The position numbers were made by a program, and so were the translations under genes. Source: Actinomycetota bacterium (GTDB taxonomy: Bacteria; Actinomycetota; Actinomycetes; Streptosporangiales; Streptosporangiaceae). Taken from it: a DNA stretch of 48,973 nt. This document shows, piece by piece, positions 1-8,716 of the stretch. The notes under the pieces were generated by a model. That model was not told the DNA's origin. It made no database searches and saw only the letters and a program-made list of their open reading frames with translations. Within the stretch, counting starts at the first letter, position 1, and every line of letters begins with the position of its first letter. Where the stretch lies: the NCBI GenBank assembly GCA_003164955.1, contig PLRW01000039.1, positions 748 through 49,720 of the forward strand, in the 5' to 3' direction.

Positions 1-2
1 CC

Positions 3-812
3 GGCCGCCGGGACCTGGTCATCCCTTGCGCCCGGGCCGCGGTGGCCGCCGGCGCCGACGGTGTGGGCCTGCTGCGGACCGAACTGCTGATGCTCGACCT
101 CCCGCAACTGCCGGGCGAGGACGCCCAGACCGCCCAGCTGGCGGAGATCTTCGGGGTGCTGGGGGAACGGCCCGTGGTGGTCCGCGTGCTTGATGTCGGC
201 GGCGACAAGCCCATGCGGGCCCTGGCCCTCGACCCGCAGCGCAACGGGTTCCTGGGCGTGCGCGGGCTGCGGTGGCTGCTGCGCCATCCTGATGTGCTGC
301 ACACCCAGCTGCGGGCCATCTGCCGGGCCGCGGTCGGCCACCGTGTCGAGGTCATGGCGCCGATGGTCACCGTCGCCGCGGAGGCGGTCGCCTTCCGTGC
401 GGCGGTCGGGCGAGCGGCCGATTCCCTCGCGGCCGGCGGAATCGCCCACACCCATCCGGACCGGGTCGGGGTCATGATCGAGGTGCCCGCCGCGGCCCTG
501 ACCGCGGACGAAATCGGCGCGGAGGTCGACTTCGTGTCGGTGGGCACCAACGACCTGGTCGCGTACACCATGGCCGCGGACCGCGCCGAGCCCGATGTGG
601 CTGCGCTGGCTGATCCGTCGGCCACGGCCGTGTGGCGGCTGCTGGAGCAGGTCTGCGCGGGCGCCGCGCGGAGCAATACCGACGTTTCGGTCTGCGGCGA
701 GCTGGCGGCCGATGAGCGCTACGCGGCCCGGCTGGCGGAGCTGGGCGTGACCGAATTGTCCATGGCGGCCGGCCGTATCCCGGCCGTGAAGGCCCTGTTG
801 CGAGCAGGCTGA
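3..812 (+). CDS. ptsI: PTS Enzyme I (phosphoenolpyruvate-protein phosphotransferase), C-terminal part
   Basis: The reading frame is open from the first bases, so the gene starts before the window. About 270 residues remain and they cover the PEP-binding TIM-barrel domain. Visible family motifs are GADGVGLLRTELL, VRVLDVGGDKPM, the PEP-utilising signature VSVGTNDLVAYTMAADR and the loop VCGELAADE, which holds the active-site Cys. Enzyme I takes phosphate from PEP and passes it through a His in its missing N-terminal domain to HPr. Glycerol genes lie directly downstream, so it could belong to a dihydroxyacetone kinase PTS (DhaM-type) rather than the general PTS. The missing 5' part would decide this. 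Family assignment is firm; the partner system is inference. Confidence 0.9.
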   Translation, partial: GRRDLVIPCARAAVAAGADGVGLLRTELLMLDLPQLPGEDAQTAQLAEIFGVLGERPVVVRVLDVGGDKPMRALALDPQRNGFLGVRGLRWLLRHPDVLHTQLRAICRAAVGHRVEVMAPMVTVAAEAVAFRAAVGRAADSLAAGGIAHTHPDRVGVMIEVPAAALTADEIGAEVDFVSVGTNDLVAYTMAADRAEPDVAALADPSATAVWRLLEQVCAGAARSNTDVSVCGELAADERYAARLAELGVTELSMAAGRIPAVKALLRAG

Positions 813-879
813 TCACTCCAGCTCACAAAAGCACCAGTAGTTCACAGCAGTATCAATTGAAATTTACGCGGCAGAAACA

Positions 880-900
880 TTGCCGTCTGTACATCGGCAA
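880..900. promoter_or_regulatory. Inverted repeat upstream of glpF
   Basis: TTGCCG and CGGCAA form perfect 6-bp arms around a 9-bp spacer, in the 177-bp AT-richer gap between the Enzyme I gene and glpF and about 90 bp before the glpF start. Its position fits an operator for a glycerol-operon repressor, but no regulator gene is adjacent and the arms are short, so this is a candidate only. Confidence 0.35.
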
Positions 901-989
901 CGTAAGTTCACTTTTAGGGCCTTAGGGATCATTTCCTGCTGATAGCCGAGCTGCGACTAGCTGCCCGGAAACAGGCTAGGGGGACACGG

Positions 990-1964
990 ATGTCCGATAT
1001 AACCCCTTTGCTGGCGAGAGGCGAAGGCCGCACCATCGGCCGCATCGCCGGCTTGCCCGGCGAACTGATGGCCGAATTCCTCGGCACCTTCGTCATTATC
1101 GCGTTCGGTGACGGGGTGGTGGCCATGGCTGTGGCCGCCCTGCCCGGCTCCGGGCGTACCGCTACGCCGACCACGATCTTCGTCGGCGCCGGCGACTGGC
1201 TGCTGATCGTGTTCGGATGGGCGTTCGCCGTCGCGTTCGCCATCTGGGTGGCGGGCGGCGTCAGCGGGGCGCACCTCAACCCGGCGGTGACGCTGGGCTT
1301 CGCCGTGCGGCGCAACTTCCCCTGGCGGAAGGTGGTGCCGTACTGGTTCGCTCAGGTGTTCGGCGCCTTCGTCGGTGCCGCCCTCGTGTTCTGGGTGTAC
1401 AACCCCGCGATCCAGGCGTACAACCTCGCAGCGCATACGCCGAAGAGCGGGGGCGGCGCGCTGGCCAGTTACTCGATCTTCGCTACGTTCCCGGCTCCCT
1501 ACTTCCACGGTTCGGTGGGCGGGCCGCTGATCGACCAGATCGTCGGCACGGCCTTCCTGGTGCTGCTCGTCGTGGCCGTCATCGACGCCCGGAACACGCC
1601 GGTCGGCGCGAACCTCGGGCCGCTGATCATCGGTTTCATCGTGGCGGCGATCGGGGCCTCCTTCGGAGCGAACGCGGGATACGCCATCAACCCGGCCCGT
1701 GACCTCGGGCCCCGGCTCTTCGCCTGGGTCGCCGGGTGGGGAAAGGTGGCCCTCCCCGGGACATACACCGGCACGGGAGGCTTCCACTTCAGCAACTACT
1801 TCTGGATACCCATCGTGGGGCCCCTCATCGGGGGCGTCGTCGGCGTCATCATCTATGACCTGTTCGTCGGCGACGTGCTGCACGCCCGGCTGAAGCTGCA
1901 GGAAGACGTCAGCGGGCCCATCGAGGAGACCCCGGTCCCCGACAAGTCCGGCACCGGCGCGTAG
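990..1964 (+). CDS. glpF: Glycerol facilitator (aquaglyceroporin, MIP family)
   Basis: A 324-residue membrane channel that lets glycerol diffuse into the cell. Both half-helix NPA motifs are present: HLNPAV (NPA at residues 97-99) and INPARDLGPR (NPA at 234-236). The Asp after NPAR is typical of glycerol-conducting members rather than water-only aquaporins. The ATG follows a purine-rich AGGGGGA site. The protein is longer than the roughly 280-residue E. coli GlpF, with an extended hydrophilic N-terminus and a longer periplasmic loop around residues 150-180. It is first in a glpF-glpK-glpD operon, so entry is coupled to phosphorylation and oxidation. Confidence 0.95.
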   Translation: MSDITPLLARGEGRTIGRIAGLPGELMAEFLGTFVIIAFGDGVVAMAVAALPGSGRTATPTTIFVGAGDWLLIVFGWAFAVAFAIWVAGGVSGAHLNPAVTLGFAVRRNFPWRKVVPYWFAQVFGAFVGAALVFWVYNPAIQAYNLAAHTPKSGGGALASYSIFATFPAPYFHGSVGGPLIDQIVGTAFLVLLVVAVIDARNTPVGANLGPLIIGFIVAAIGASFGANAGYAINPARDLGPRLFAWVAGWGKVALPGTYTGTGGFHFSNYFWIPIVGPLIGGVVGVIIYDLFVGDVLHARLKLQEDVSGPIEETPVPDKSGTGA

Positions 1965-2018
1965 CCAGCCCCCGGCCGGCGGTGCCGCCGGCCCGATTCC
2001 ACGCAGAAGGAGGCGGTC

Positions 2019-3533
2019 ATGCCAGATTTCGTCGGCGCCGTCGATCAGGGCACCACCAGCACCCGGTTCATGCTCTTCGACCACTCCGGGAACGAGGTGG
2101 CCAAGCATCAGCTCGAGCACGAGCAGATCCTGCCGCGGGCCGGCTGGGTGGAGCACAATCCGGTCGAGATCTGGTCCCGCACCCAGACGGTCATCCAGAC
2201 CGCACTGAACAACGCCGGCCTCGGGGCCTCGGATCTGGCCGCGCTGGGGATCACGAACCAGCGCGAGACGGCCGTCGTGTGGAACCGCAAGACCGGGCGC
2301 CCGTACCACAACGCGATCGTCTGGCAGGACACCCGGACGGACCGCATCGCCAGCGCGCTGGACCGCGATGAGCGCGGCGACGTGATCCGGCGTAAGGCCG
2401 GCCTGCCGCCCGCGACGTACTTCTCGGGCGGGAAGATCCAGTGGATCCTGGAGAACGTCGACGGGGTGCGCGAGGCCGCCGAGAACGGCGACGCCATCTT
2501 CGGCAACACCGACTCGTGGGTGATCTGGAATCTCACCGGCGGCCCTGACGGCGGTTCGCACGTGACCGACGTGACGAACGCCAGCCGCACGATGCTCATG
2601 AACCTGGAGACGCTGGACTGGGACGACGAACTGCTCGGCTTCTTCAACATCCCGCGCGCGATGCTGCCGGAGATCCGGCCGTCCTCGGACCCGGACGGCT
2701 ACGGCGAGATCCGCGGGCTCGCCTCGCTCCGGGACGTGCCGCTCACCGGCGACCTCGGTGACCAGCAGGCCGCGACGGTCGGCCAGGTGTGCTTCGGCGT
2801 CGGGGAGGCCAAGAACACCTACGGCACCGGCAACTTCATGCTGCTCAACACCGGCGAGGAACTGGTGCGCAGCAAGAACGGGCTGCTGACCACCGTGTGT
2901 TACAAATTCGGCCGCCAGAAGCCCATCTACGCCCTCGAGGGCTCGATCGCGGTGACGGGATCGGCGGTGCAGTGGCTGCGTGACCAGCTCGGCATCATCT
3001 CCGGCGCGGCCGAGACGGAATCGCTGGCCCGCCAGGTGCCCGACAACGGCGGCATCTATTTCGTCCCGGCGTTCTCCGGGCTCTTCGCGCCGTACTGGCG
3101 AAGCGACGCTCGCGGCGTGATCGTCGGCCTGTCCCGGTTCAACACCAACGCCCACCTCGCCCGGGCCACGCTGGAGGCGATCTGCTACCAGAGCCGTGAT
3201 GTCAGTGAGGCCATGGAGCAGGATTCCGGTGTGCACGTGGAGGTCCTGAAGGTCGACGGCGGCGTCACGGCGAACAACCTGTGCATGCAGTTGCAGGCCG
3301 ACATTCTCGGCGTGCCGGTCAGCCGGCCCGTCGTGGCCGAGACGACCGCGCTCGGGGCCGCCTACGCGGCCGGGCTGGCCACCGGATTCTGGGCGAACAC
3401 CGACGAGCTGAAGGTCAACTGGAACGAATCCCGGCGCTGGGATCCAGAATGGAATGAGCAGCAGCGCGCGGATGGTTACGCGGGCTGGAAGAAGGCGGTA
3501 GAGCGCACGCTGAACTGGGTGGAGGTCGGCTGA
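2019..3533 (+). CDS. glpK: Glycerol kinase
   Basis: A full-length 504-residue FGGY-family kinase that makes sn-glycerol 3-phosphate from glycerol and ATP. Motifs seen: N-terminal phosphate loop [41 protein letters not shown], and the C-terminal block [19 protein letters not shown] followed by [14 protein letters not shown] strong AGAAGGAGG site at 2005-2013 sets the ATG start. It is 54 bp after glpF and 4 bp before glpD, so the three are surely co-transcribed. Nothing looks damaged. Confidence 0.97.
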   Translation: MPDFVGAVDQGTTSTRFMLFDHSGNEVAKHQLEHEQILPRAGWVEHNPVEIWSRTQTVIQTALNNAGLGASDLAALGITNQRETAVVWNRKTGRPYHNAIVWQDTRTDRIASALDRDERGDVIRRKAGLPPATYFSGGKIQWILENVDGVREAAENGDAIFGNTDSWVIWNLTGGPDGGSHVTDVTNASRTMLMNLETLDWDDELLGFFNIPRAMLPEIRPSSDPDGYGEIRGLASLRDVPLTGDLGDQQAATVGQVCFGVGEAKNTYGTGNFMLLNTGEELVRSKNGLLTTVCYKFGRQKPIYALEGSIAVTGSAVQWLRDQLGIISGAAETESLARQVPDNGGIYFVPAFSGLFAPYWRSDARGVIVGLSRFNTNAHLARATLEAICYQSRDVSEAMEQDSGVHVEVLKVDGGVTANNLCMQLQADILGVPVSRPVVAETTALGAAYAAGLATGFWANTDELKVNWNESRRWDPEWNEQQRADGYAGWKKAVERTLNWVEVG

Positions 3534-3537
3534 TCTC

Positions 3538-5256
3538 GTGGTAACGGAACTGTCCTCCGCGGAACTGTCCCCCGCGGCGCGAGAGGACGCGATCGCCCGG
3601 ATGACCGGGCACGAAGTTGACATTCTGGTCGTCGGCGGTGGCGTCGTGGGGGCCGGCTCTGCTCTCGATGCGGTGACGCGCGGGCTGACGACGGCGATCG
3701 TCGAGGCGCGGGACTGGGCCAGCGGGACGTCCAGCCGGTCGAGCAAGCTCATCCACGGCGGCCTGCGCTACCTGGAGATGCTCGACTTCGGCCTCGTCCG
3801 GGAGGCCTTGCACGAGCGGGGACTGCTGCTCGATCGCATTGCCCCGCACCTGGTGCGGCCCGTGCCGTTCCTGTATCCGCTGCAGCACCACTGGGAACGC
3901 GAGTACGTGGGCGCCGGGGTGGCGATGTACGACGCGATGGCGTTCACCTCGGGGACGGCGCACAGGCTCCAGCACCATCGGCACCTGACCCGCAAGGGGG
4001 CCCTGCGCGAGGCTCCGTGCCTGCGCAAGGATGCCCTGACCGGTGCCATACAGTACTGGGACGCCCAGGTCGACGATGCCCGGCACACGCTGACCGTCGT
4101 ACGGACCGCCGTCTCGTTCGGTGCGCACGCGGCCAACCGCGCCCAGGTCACCGGCTTCCTGCGGCAGGGTGAGCGGGTGACCGGCGCCACGGTGACCGAC
4201 CTGGAGACCGGCCGCAATTTCGAGGTGCGCGCCCGGCAGGTCATCAACGCCACCGGCGTGTGGACCGACGACACCCAGGCCCTCGCCGATACCCGCGGCC
4301 AGTTCCACGTGCGGGCCTCCAAGGGCATTCACCTCGTCGTGCCCCGGGACCGGCTGCAGTCCAATACCGGGCTCATCCTGCGGACCGAGAAGAGCGTGCT
4401 GTTCGTCATTCCCTGGGGCCGGCACTGGATCATCGGGACCACCGATACCGACTGGGCGCTGGAGAAAGCGCACCCCGCGGCCAGCTCCCGGGACATCGAC
4501 TACCTGCTCGAGCACGTCAACTCCGTGCTTAACTCGCCGCTGACCAGGGAGGATGTCGAGGGCGTCTACGCCGGCCTGCGGCCGTTGCTGACCGGTGAGT
4601 CCGAGTCGACGTCGAAGCTGTCGCGTGAGCACGTGGTGGGTCACCCGGTTCCTGGCCTGGTCGTCGTGGCCGGCGGCAAGTACACCACCTACCGCGTGAT
4701 GGCGGCCGACGCGGTCAACGAGGCGGCCCGCGCCCTGGACAACCGGGTCCCCGAGTCCTGCACGGATCAGGTGCCGCTGCTCGGTGCGGATGGCTACCGG
4801 GCGCTGTGGAATCAGCGCCGGGCGCTGGCGTCGGCCGCCGGCATCCACCCGGCCCGCGTCGAGCACCTGCTGAACCGTTATGGATCCTGCGTGCATGACC
4901 TGCTGGCCATGCTGCGGGAGGATCCGTCGCTGGCTCAGCCGCTGCCCGCCGCGGACGACTACCTGCGGGTTGAGGCACGCTACGCGGTCACCCACGAGGG
5001 CGCCCGTCATCTGGACGATGTGCTGGCCCGGCGCACGCGGATTTCGATCGAGTCCTGGGACCGTGGCGTCACCGCCGCCCCTGTCGTGGCCGCGCTCATC
5101 GCAGACGTCCTGAAATGGGACGAAGAGCAGAAGCAGCGGGAGATCGATCATTACCTGGCGCGCGTGCGGGCCGAACGGGATTCGCAGACCAAGCCCGACG
5201 ACGACACGGCCGAGGCCGCACGGCTCGGCGCACCGGACATCGCCGCGCTGCGATGA
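3538..5256 (+). CDS. glpD: Aerobic glycerol-3-phosphate dehydrogenase
   Basis: A 572-residue FAD-dependent, membrane-associated dehydrogenase that oxidises glycerol 3-phosphate to dihydroxyacetone phosphate and passes electrons to quinone. The FAD-binding dinucleotide motif VVGGGVVGAGSALDA sits near residues 30-45, followed by the family blocks SSKLIHGGLRYLE, SKGIHLVVPRDRL, PWGRHWIIGTTDTDW and the C-terminal helical domain. The start is GTG at 3538, chosen because GGAGG lies at the very end of glpK about 14 bp upstream. It closes the glp operon. No clear intrinsic terminator was seen after it. Confidence 0.96.
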   Translation: MVTELSSAELSPAAREDAIARMTGHEVDILVVGGGVVGAGSALDAVTRGLTTAIVEARDWASGTSSRSSKLIHGGLRYLEMLDFGLVREALHERGLLLDRIAPHLVRPVPFLYPLQHHWEREYVGAGVAMYDAMAFTSGTAHRLQHHRHLTRKGALREAPCLRKDALTGAIQYWDAQVDDARHTLTVVRTAVSFGAHAANRAQVTGFLRQGERVTGATVTDLETGRNFEVRARQVINATGVWTDDTQALADTRGQFHVRASKGIHLVVPRDRLQSNTGLILRTEKSVLFVIPWGRHWIIGTTDTDWALEKAHPAASSRDIDYLLEHVNSVLNSPLTREDVEGVYAGLRPLLTGESESTSKLSREHVVGHPVPGLVVVAGGKYTTYRVMAADAVNEAARALDNRVPESCTDQVPLLGADGYRALWNQRRALASAAGIHPARVEHLLNRYGSCVHDLLAMLREDPSLAQPLPAADDYLRVEARYAVTHEGARHLDDVLARRTRISIESWDRGVTAAPVVAALIADVLKWDEEQKQREIDHYLARVRAERDSQTKPDDDTAEAARLGAPDIAALR

Positions 5257-5370
5257 CCAGGCCGGCGCGCCCGCGGCCACAGCCTTCCCCCGCCTCCCGT
5301 TCAGACCGGGAACACCTCTCGCCGCATCGGGAAAAATACGCGGTGAAACAAGCACCGCCGATCAGCATCC

Positions 5371-6140
5371 TCAGCGCGGCCGGGCCCCGGATCCCACTTC
5401 GTCCCGCACGCACTGGAGCATCCGGCTCAAACCGGGGCCGGCCACCCCGAATTCGGTGACCGATCTAGTCGCCGAGGCGACCGCATAGGTCAGGGCGCGG
5501 TCTTCCGGCAGCCCCCGGGCACGCAGGGCGAGAAACACTCCGGCAAGTATCTCCCCGGCTCCGACCGGGTCCACCTCGTCGGCGGGAAGCGCCGGGATCC
5601 GATGCCGCATGCCGTCCGCGATGAATTCCGCGCCGCGCGGTCCGTGCTTGAGAATCGTTGGCGCTCGTGGATGCGATTTTCCTTCGTAAAGACCGCGGTA
5701 TTCCACTTCGTTCAGGAACACGAGGTCCGCGCGATCACAGGTGGTACGGCAGGTATCCGGCTCGGTCGCCACAAAAAGCTCAAACATGTCGACCGAGACC
5801 TCGGCACGGCATCCCTTGTCACTGAGAAATTTCAGCCAGGCCAATTGCTGCCGGGGCGGCGCGCTCCCTAGATGTATGAATTTCGCCCTAAAATAGGATG
5901 ATGGGAACAAGTCGAAACGGGGATCGGCGGCGACCCCGAGGACGGACCTAAATGATCGGCTGCCGTCCGGGAACTGGTCGATAAGGAACGTGGCTGAGGC
6001 GCCCGGCAGGACGGACACCCCCTCCATGTTCAGGCCGAGGCGGCGGAGGCTGCCCAGATCGAAGTCCTGTCCGACCTGCGTCACCAAGCCAGCGCCCTCG
6101 TCGAGCAGCGCGGACTAGCCCGCATCACCAGCGGGCCGCC
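5371..6140 (-). pseudogene. PfkB/ribokinase-family sugar kinase, decayed
   Basis: Residues from about 6087 down to 5371 read as a PfkB kinase (GLVTQVGQDF, LRRLGL..EGV, LVFLNEVE, ILKHGPRGAEF and the C-terminal block). The usual N-terminal strand with the substrate-binding Asp and the GG...N signature is missing. An in-frame TAG lies at 6116-6118. In another frame, 6114-6140 reads GGPLVMRAS, which would join smoothly to ALLDEGAGLVTQVG, so a frameshift near 6115 is likely. The catalytic motif, normally GAGD, reads DPVGAGEILAG, with the Asp base replaced by Glu. Truncation, frameshift and a lost catalytic residue together argue for a pseudogene. A sequencing error could explain the frameshift alone. 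Confidence 0.7.
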
Positions 6141-6314
6141 GCAACAGTCGGATGGGGCCCCCGGAGCAGGCGGCTCATGCTGGGCCTGTCTCATCCGAGC
6201 GGGTCATAATCGGGACCGGCACCTGAATGCGGCACGTCCGGCTATGCCGGCCTTGCCCGCCCCCGGGGGCCCCGTCCTTTCAGTCTCCTATCAACGACAC
6301 GGAGGTGGTCAACC

Positions 6315-6794
6315 ATGGCGCTGACCGTTCAGGTCATGACGGACGAGCAACGCAGATCCGTCGCCATCGAGTACCTGAAGGCGTTCGACAACGGTGGTGT
6401 GACGTCCACCGGCGGCAGCATTCTCGACCTGTTCGCCGAAGATGCTCAGGTGTACTTCCCGAAGTGGGGCCTGGCCACGGGCAAGGAGAGCATCGGCCGC
6501 CTGTTCGCTGACGTGGGCGGCACTCTGAAGTCGATCGTCCACCACTACTCCCACTTCAACTGGGTCGTCTCTGGCGACGTGGTCGTCTGCGAGGGCACCA
6601 GCCACGGCGAGCATCGTGACGGCCCCTGGCGGGCCGGCGTGCCGGAATGGGGTGCCGGCCGCTGGTGCGATGTCTTCGAGATCCGCGACTGGAAGATTCA
6701 GCGCTGTTTCATCTACCTGGATCCCGACTACGCCGCGCAGGACACCGAGCGCTACCCCTGGCTGCCGGGAAGCGGGACGGCGGCACGGGAATGA
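6315..6794 (+). CDS. NTF2-like/SnoaL-like protein
   Basis: A 159-residue single-domain protein with the NTF2-like pattern: an N-terminal helix (RSVAIEYLKAFDNGG), a small helix with LFAEDAQVYFPKWG, GKESIGRLFADVG, then alternating strands ending GRWCDVFEIRDWKIQRCFIYLDPDY. The family includes small cyclases, isomerases, hydratases and non-catalytic subunits; the substrate cannot be read from the sequence. GGAGGTGG at 6301-6308 supports the ATG. It stands alone: the decayed kinase behind it is on the other strand and a hairpin follows its stop. Confidence 0.8.
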   Translation: MALTVQVMTDEQRRSVAIEYLKAFDNGGVTSTGGSILDLFAEDAQVYFPKWGLATGKESIGRLFADVGGTLKSIVHHYSHFNWVVSGDVVVCEGTSHGEHRDGPWRAGVPEWGAGRWCDVFEIRDWKIQRCFIYLDPDYAAQDTERYPWLPGSGTAARE

Positions 6795-6805
6795 CACACT
6801 GAGAT

Positions 6806-6842
6806 GGCGGCGCCGTGGCGGGTGCGGGACTGCCGCGCCGCC
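6806..6842 (+). terminator. Hairpin after the NTF2-like gene
   Basis: GGCGGCGC and GCGCCGCC form perfect 8-bp arms around a 21-nt loop, 12 bp after the stop codon. There is no T tract, as is common in GC-rich actinobacteria. The position supports a terminator. Confidence 0.45.
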
Positions 6843-6890
6843 GGGCGGACAGGGGCGCCGGGCGGACAGGGGGGCCCGGCGGACAGGCTG
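6841..6890. repeat. Three-unit 17-bp tandem repeat
   Basis: Three adjacent 17-bp units with the core CGGCGGACAGG or CGGGCGGACAGG lie at 6841-6857, 6858-6874 and 6875-6890. They sit in the gap between the NTF2-like gene and a convergent small gene. The first two units differ at two positions; the third is more diverged. Confidence 0.8.
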
Positions 6891-6897
6891 AAAGCCG

Positions 6898-7209
6898 TCA
6901 ATCCTCCTGGCCGCTGGCGGCCATGTCCCCGGCCCCGGTGCCGTACCCGGCGCTGCTCAGTATCCGGCGCAAGTTGACAACTGTCTCGGTGTCGATGTCC
7001 TTACGCGCGGGAATCTCGAAGTATTCGGTCTCGGATCCGACAGTGGCGGCAACCGTGCCATCGTGGTTCTGCACGACCGAGCCGACCGCTTCCAGCAGCG
7101 AGACGACCGAATGCCATTCGATGTTGTGGCTCACGGGATGCTGGAAGATCTGGCGCAGGGTATTCCGGTGATGATTGTTGAGGTGCACAGGCTCTGACGT
7201 TGATGACAT
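6898..7209 (-). CDS. Small conserved hypothetical protein
   Basis: A 103-residue soluble protein. The core pattern is HHRNTLRQIFQHPVSHNIEW, then SVVSLLEAVG, a basic/acidic strand pair and RRILSSAGY at the end. From memory this matches a common actinobacterial family of unknown function, which I could not verify. The ATG at 7209 is preferred over an upstream GTG at 7233 because GGGGAG lies 4 bp before it. It is a single-gene unit. I give it no function. Confidence 0.75.
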   Translation of the reverse strand: MSSTSEPVHLNNHHRNTLRQIFQHPVSHNIEWHSVVSLLEAVGSVVQNHDGTVAATVGSETEYFEIPARKDIDTETVVNLRRILSSAGYGTGAGDMAASGQED

Positions 7210-7377
7210 CGTGCTCCCCTCTGTACCTGTCACGATAGCCCGAGCATAGTTCGGCCAGAGTCACGGGGCCTGCCGGGCGGCGACCGCCGGGAACAGAGGA
7301 CCAGCCTTTTCATGATATCTGGGCTCGTTTATCGTCATTAGTAGCTGTCGTCACACCGATCAGGAGAGTGGCAGCTC

Positions 7378-8460
7378 ATGGCGCGTATGGGGAGTCTTCC
7401 GGAATGGGAGCGCCGCCTGGCGGCGCAACGCCAGGAGGATAACCGCCTGGCGCGGGAACAGGCACGACAGGCCAGGGGGCGGGAAAAGGCCCGCCAGCAT
7501 GAGCATCTTGACTCTCAGGAGAAGGCAGCGGAGATGAGGACCGCCGAGATCGAGCGGCAGATCAGGACGCTCGATGAGATCCTGACGAGTGTCCTGGCCC
7601 TCCCGCCGTTGAGCTTCACCCGGCTCATGTCGTCCCCGGGAACACCGCGATTCGATCCGGGCACGCTGGGCCTCGCTGTTCCCGCTCCGGACTGGAGCCA
7701 TTTCGCGCCTGCCGAACCGCGAGGGCTTCGTCGCCTCCTGGGCGGGGCCGCACGATACCGGGGCCAGATGACGCAGGCCCAGGCGATGTTCGCGGCCGCT
7801 CAGGCCGAACATTGGCAGCAAGAATCACAGCGGCAGCAGGGACTTACCATGGCCAAGGCCCGGTACCACGAGAATGTCACGCGGGAGCGGGCGAGAGCGG
7901 CGGCGCAGAACGCAAATATCAGTCGCCGCCGAGCGGCATTCGCGGCAGGCGATCCCGAGTCCGTGGAATGGTTCACCGGCCGCATCCTTGATACCTCCCG
8001 GTATCCAGATGGCTTTCCGCGCGAGCATCAGGTTGCCTACCACCCGGATGACCGGGAGGTCGTGGTGGAATTCGGGCTTCCGCCGCAGCAAGTCGTACCA
8101 CCGGTGCGTGCCTACCGTTACTTCAAAGCGCGCGATGTCACTGAACCGGTGCGGCGGCCGCAAAACGAGATAGCGCAGCGCTATAAGCGCCTCATATCCT
8201 GTGTAGCGCTGCGCACATTGCATGAGATCTTCAGCGCCACCCCGCCCGAGGTGATAGAGACGATTGCCTTCACCGGGTTTGTCACCATCATCGACGGCGC
8301 CACCGGCAAACCCGCTCATTCTCACCTGTTCAGCGTGTCGGCTGAGCGCTCCGTGTTCGGCGATCTGGTGCTGGCCGCCGTGGAGCCGGCTGCGTGCCTG
8401 ACCTACCTGAATGCACCGGGGTCACCCCAGCCGTCCGGGGCGGAGCCCTTCCTGGCCTGA
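7378..8460 (+). CDS. Coiled-coil protein resembling the N-terminal part of Mrr-type restriction proteins
   Basis: A 360-residue soluble protein. Residues 10-60 are a charged coiled coil rich in Arg, Gln and Glu. A linker with FDPGTLGLAVPAPDW and the block FAPAEPRGLRRLLGG follows, then a second coiled coil (about 120-190). A mixed domain (about 195-345) contains YPDGFPREHQVAYHPDDREVVVE, ALRTLHEIF and ACLTYLNA. From memory this order matches the first part of actinobacterial restriction-system proteins that continue into an Mrr-type nuclease domain. Here the protein ends just where that domain would begin, so no nuclease is present. It faces the FtsK-like operon across a shared hairpin. Function unknown. 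Confidence 0.7.
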   Translation: MARMGSLPEWERRLAAQRQEDNRLAREQARQARGREKARQHEHLDSQEKAAEMRTAEIERQIRTLDEILTSVLALPPLSFTRLMSSPGTPRFDPGTLGLAVPAPDWSHFAPAEPRGLRRLLGGAARYRGQMTQAQAMFAAAQAEHWQQESQRQQGLTMAKARYHENVTRERARAAAQNANISRRRAAFAAGDPESVEWFTGRILDTSRYPDGFPREHQVAYHPDDREVVVEFGLPPQQVVPPVRAYRYFKARDVTEPVRRPQNEIAQRYKRLISCVALRTLHEIFSATPPEVIETIAFTGFVTIIDGATGKPAHSHLFSVSAERSVFGDLVLAAVEPAACLTYLNAPGSPQPSGAEPFLA

Positions 8461-8470
8461 GCGAGAGCTT

Positions 8471-8497
8471 GGCCAATGCCCGATAAGGGCCATGGCC
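8471..8497. terminator. Bidirectional terminator-like hairpin
   Basis: GGCCA and TGCCC pair with GGGC and ATGGCC around the loop GATAA, 9 of 11 positions paired. It fills the 40-bp gap between two convergent stop codons (8460 and 8501), as expected for a shared terminator. Confidence 0.55.
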
Positions 8498-8500
8498 GGT

Positions 8501-8716
8501 TCACCACTCGGTGTCATGCTCGGCCACGCTGAGCACTTCCATCAGTTTGCGCAGGGCATCCAGGTACAGCCGGGATTCTGCCTGCAGCGGTGTCCAGTGG
8601 TGGGTATCAAAGTCGCGGAGCACGTCATCGTGCCAGTGCTGTACGGCACTGTCCCAGGCGTCCTCGAGCAGCCGGAACTGGTGATAGCCGTCCTGGTCCG
8701 GCAGACCGGGCATCAC
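8501..8716 (-). CDS. Small helical protein, last gene of the FtsK-like operon
   Basis: A 71-residue acidic, aromatic-rich, all-helical protein (HQFRLLEDAWDSAVQHWHDD, then FDTHHWTPLQ, then LYLDALRKLMEVL). Its ATG overlaps the stop of the preceding gene by four bases (8713-8716), so translation is coupled. From memory the pattern W..D..R.F...HW.PL......L.AL..L.EVL recurs in short proteins next to FtsK/SpoIIIE ATPases in other phyla. I could not check this. No function is assigned. Confidence 0.7.
   Translation of the reverse strand: MMPGLPDQDGYHQFRLLEDAWDSAVQHWHDDVLRDFDTHHWTPLQAESRLYLDALRKLMEVLSVAEHDTEW

Noticed and set aside
957..3752. A 931-codon open frame on the minus strand across glpF, glpK and glpD
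   Set aside because: It is the antisense shadow of three clearly identified genes. Its translation is Arg/Gly/Val/Asp-rich with no domain, as expected from GC-rich codon bias.
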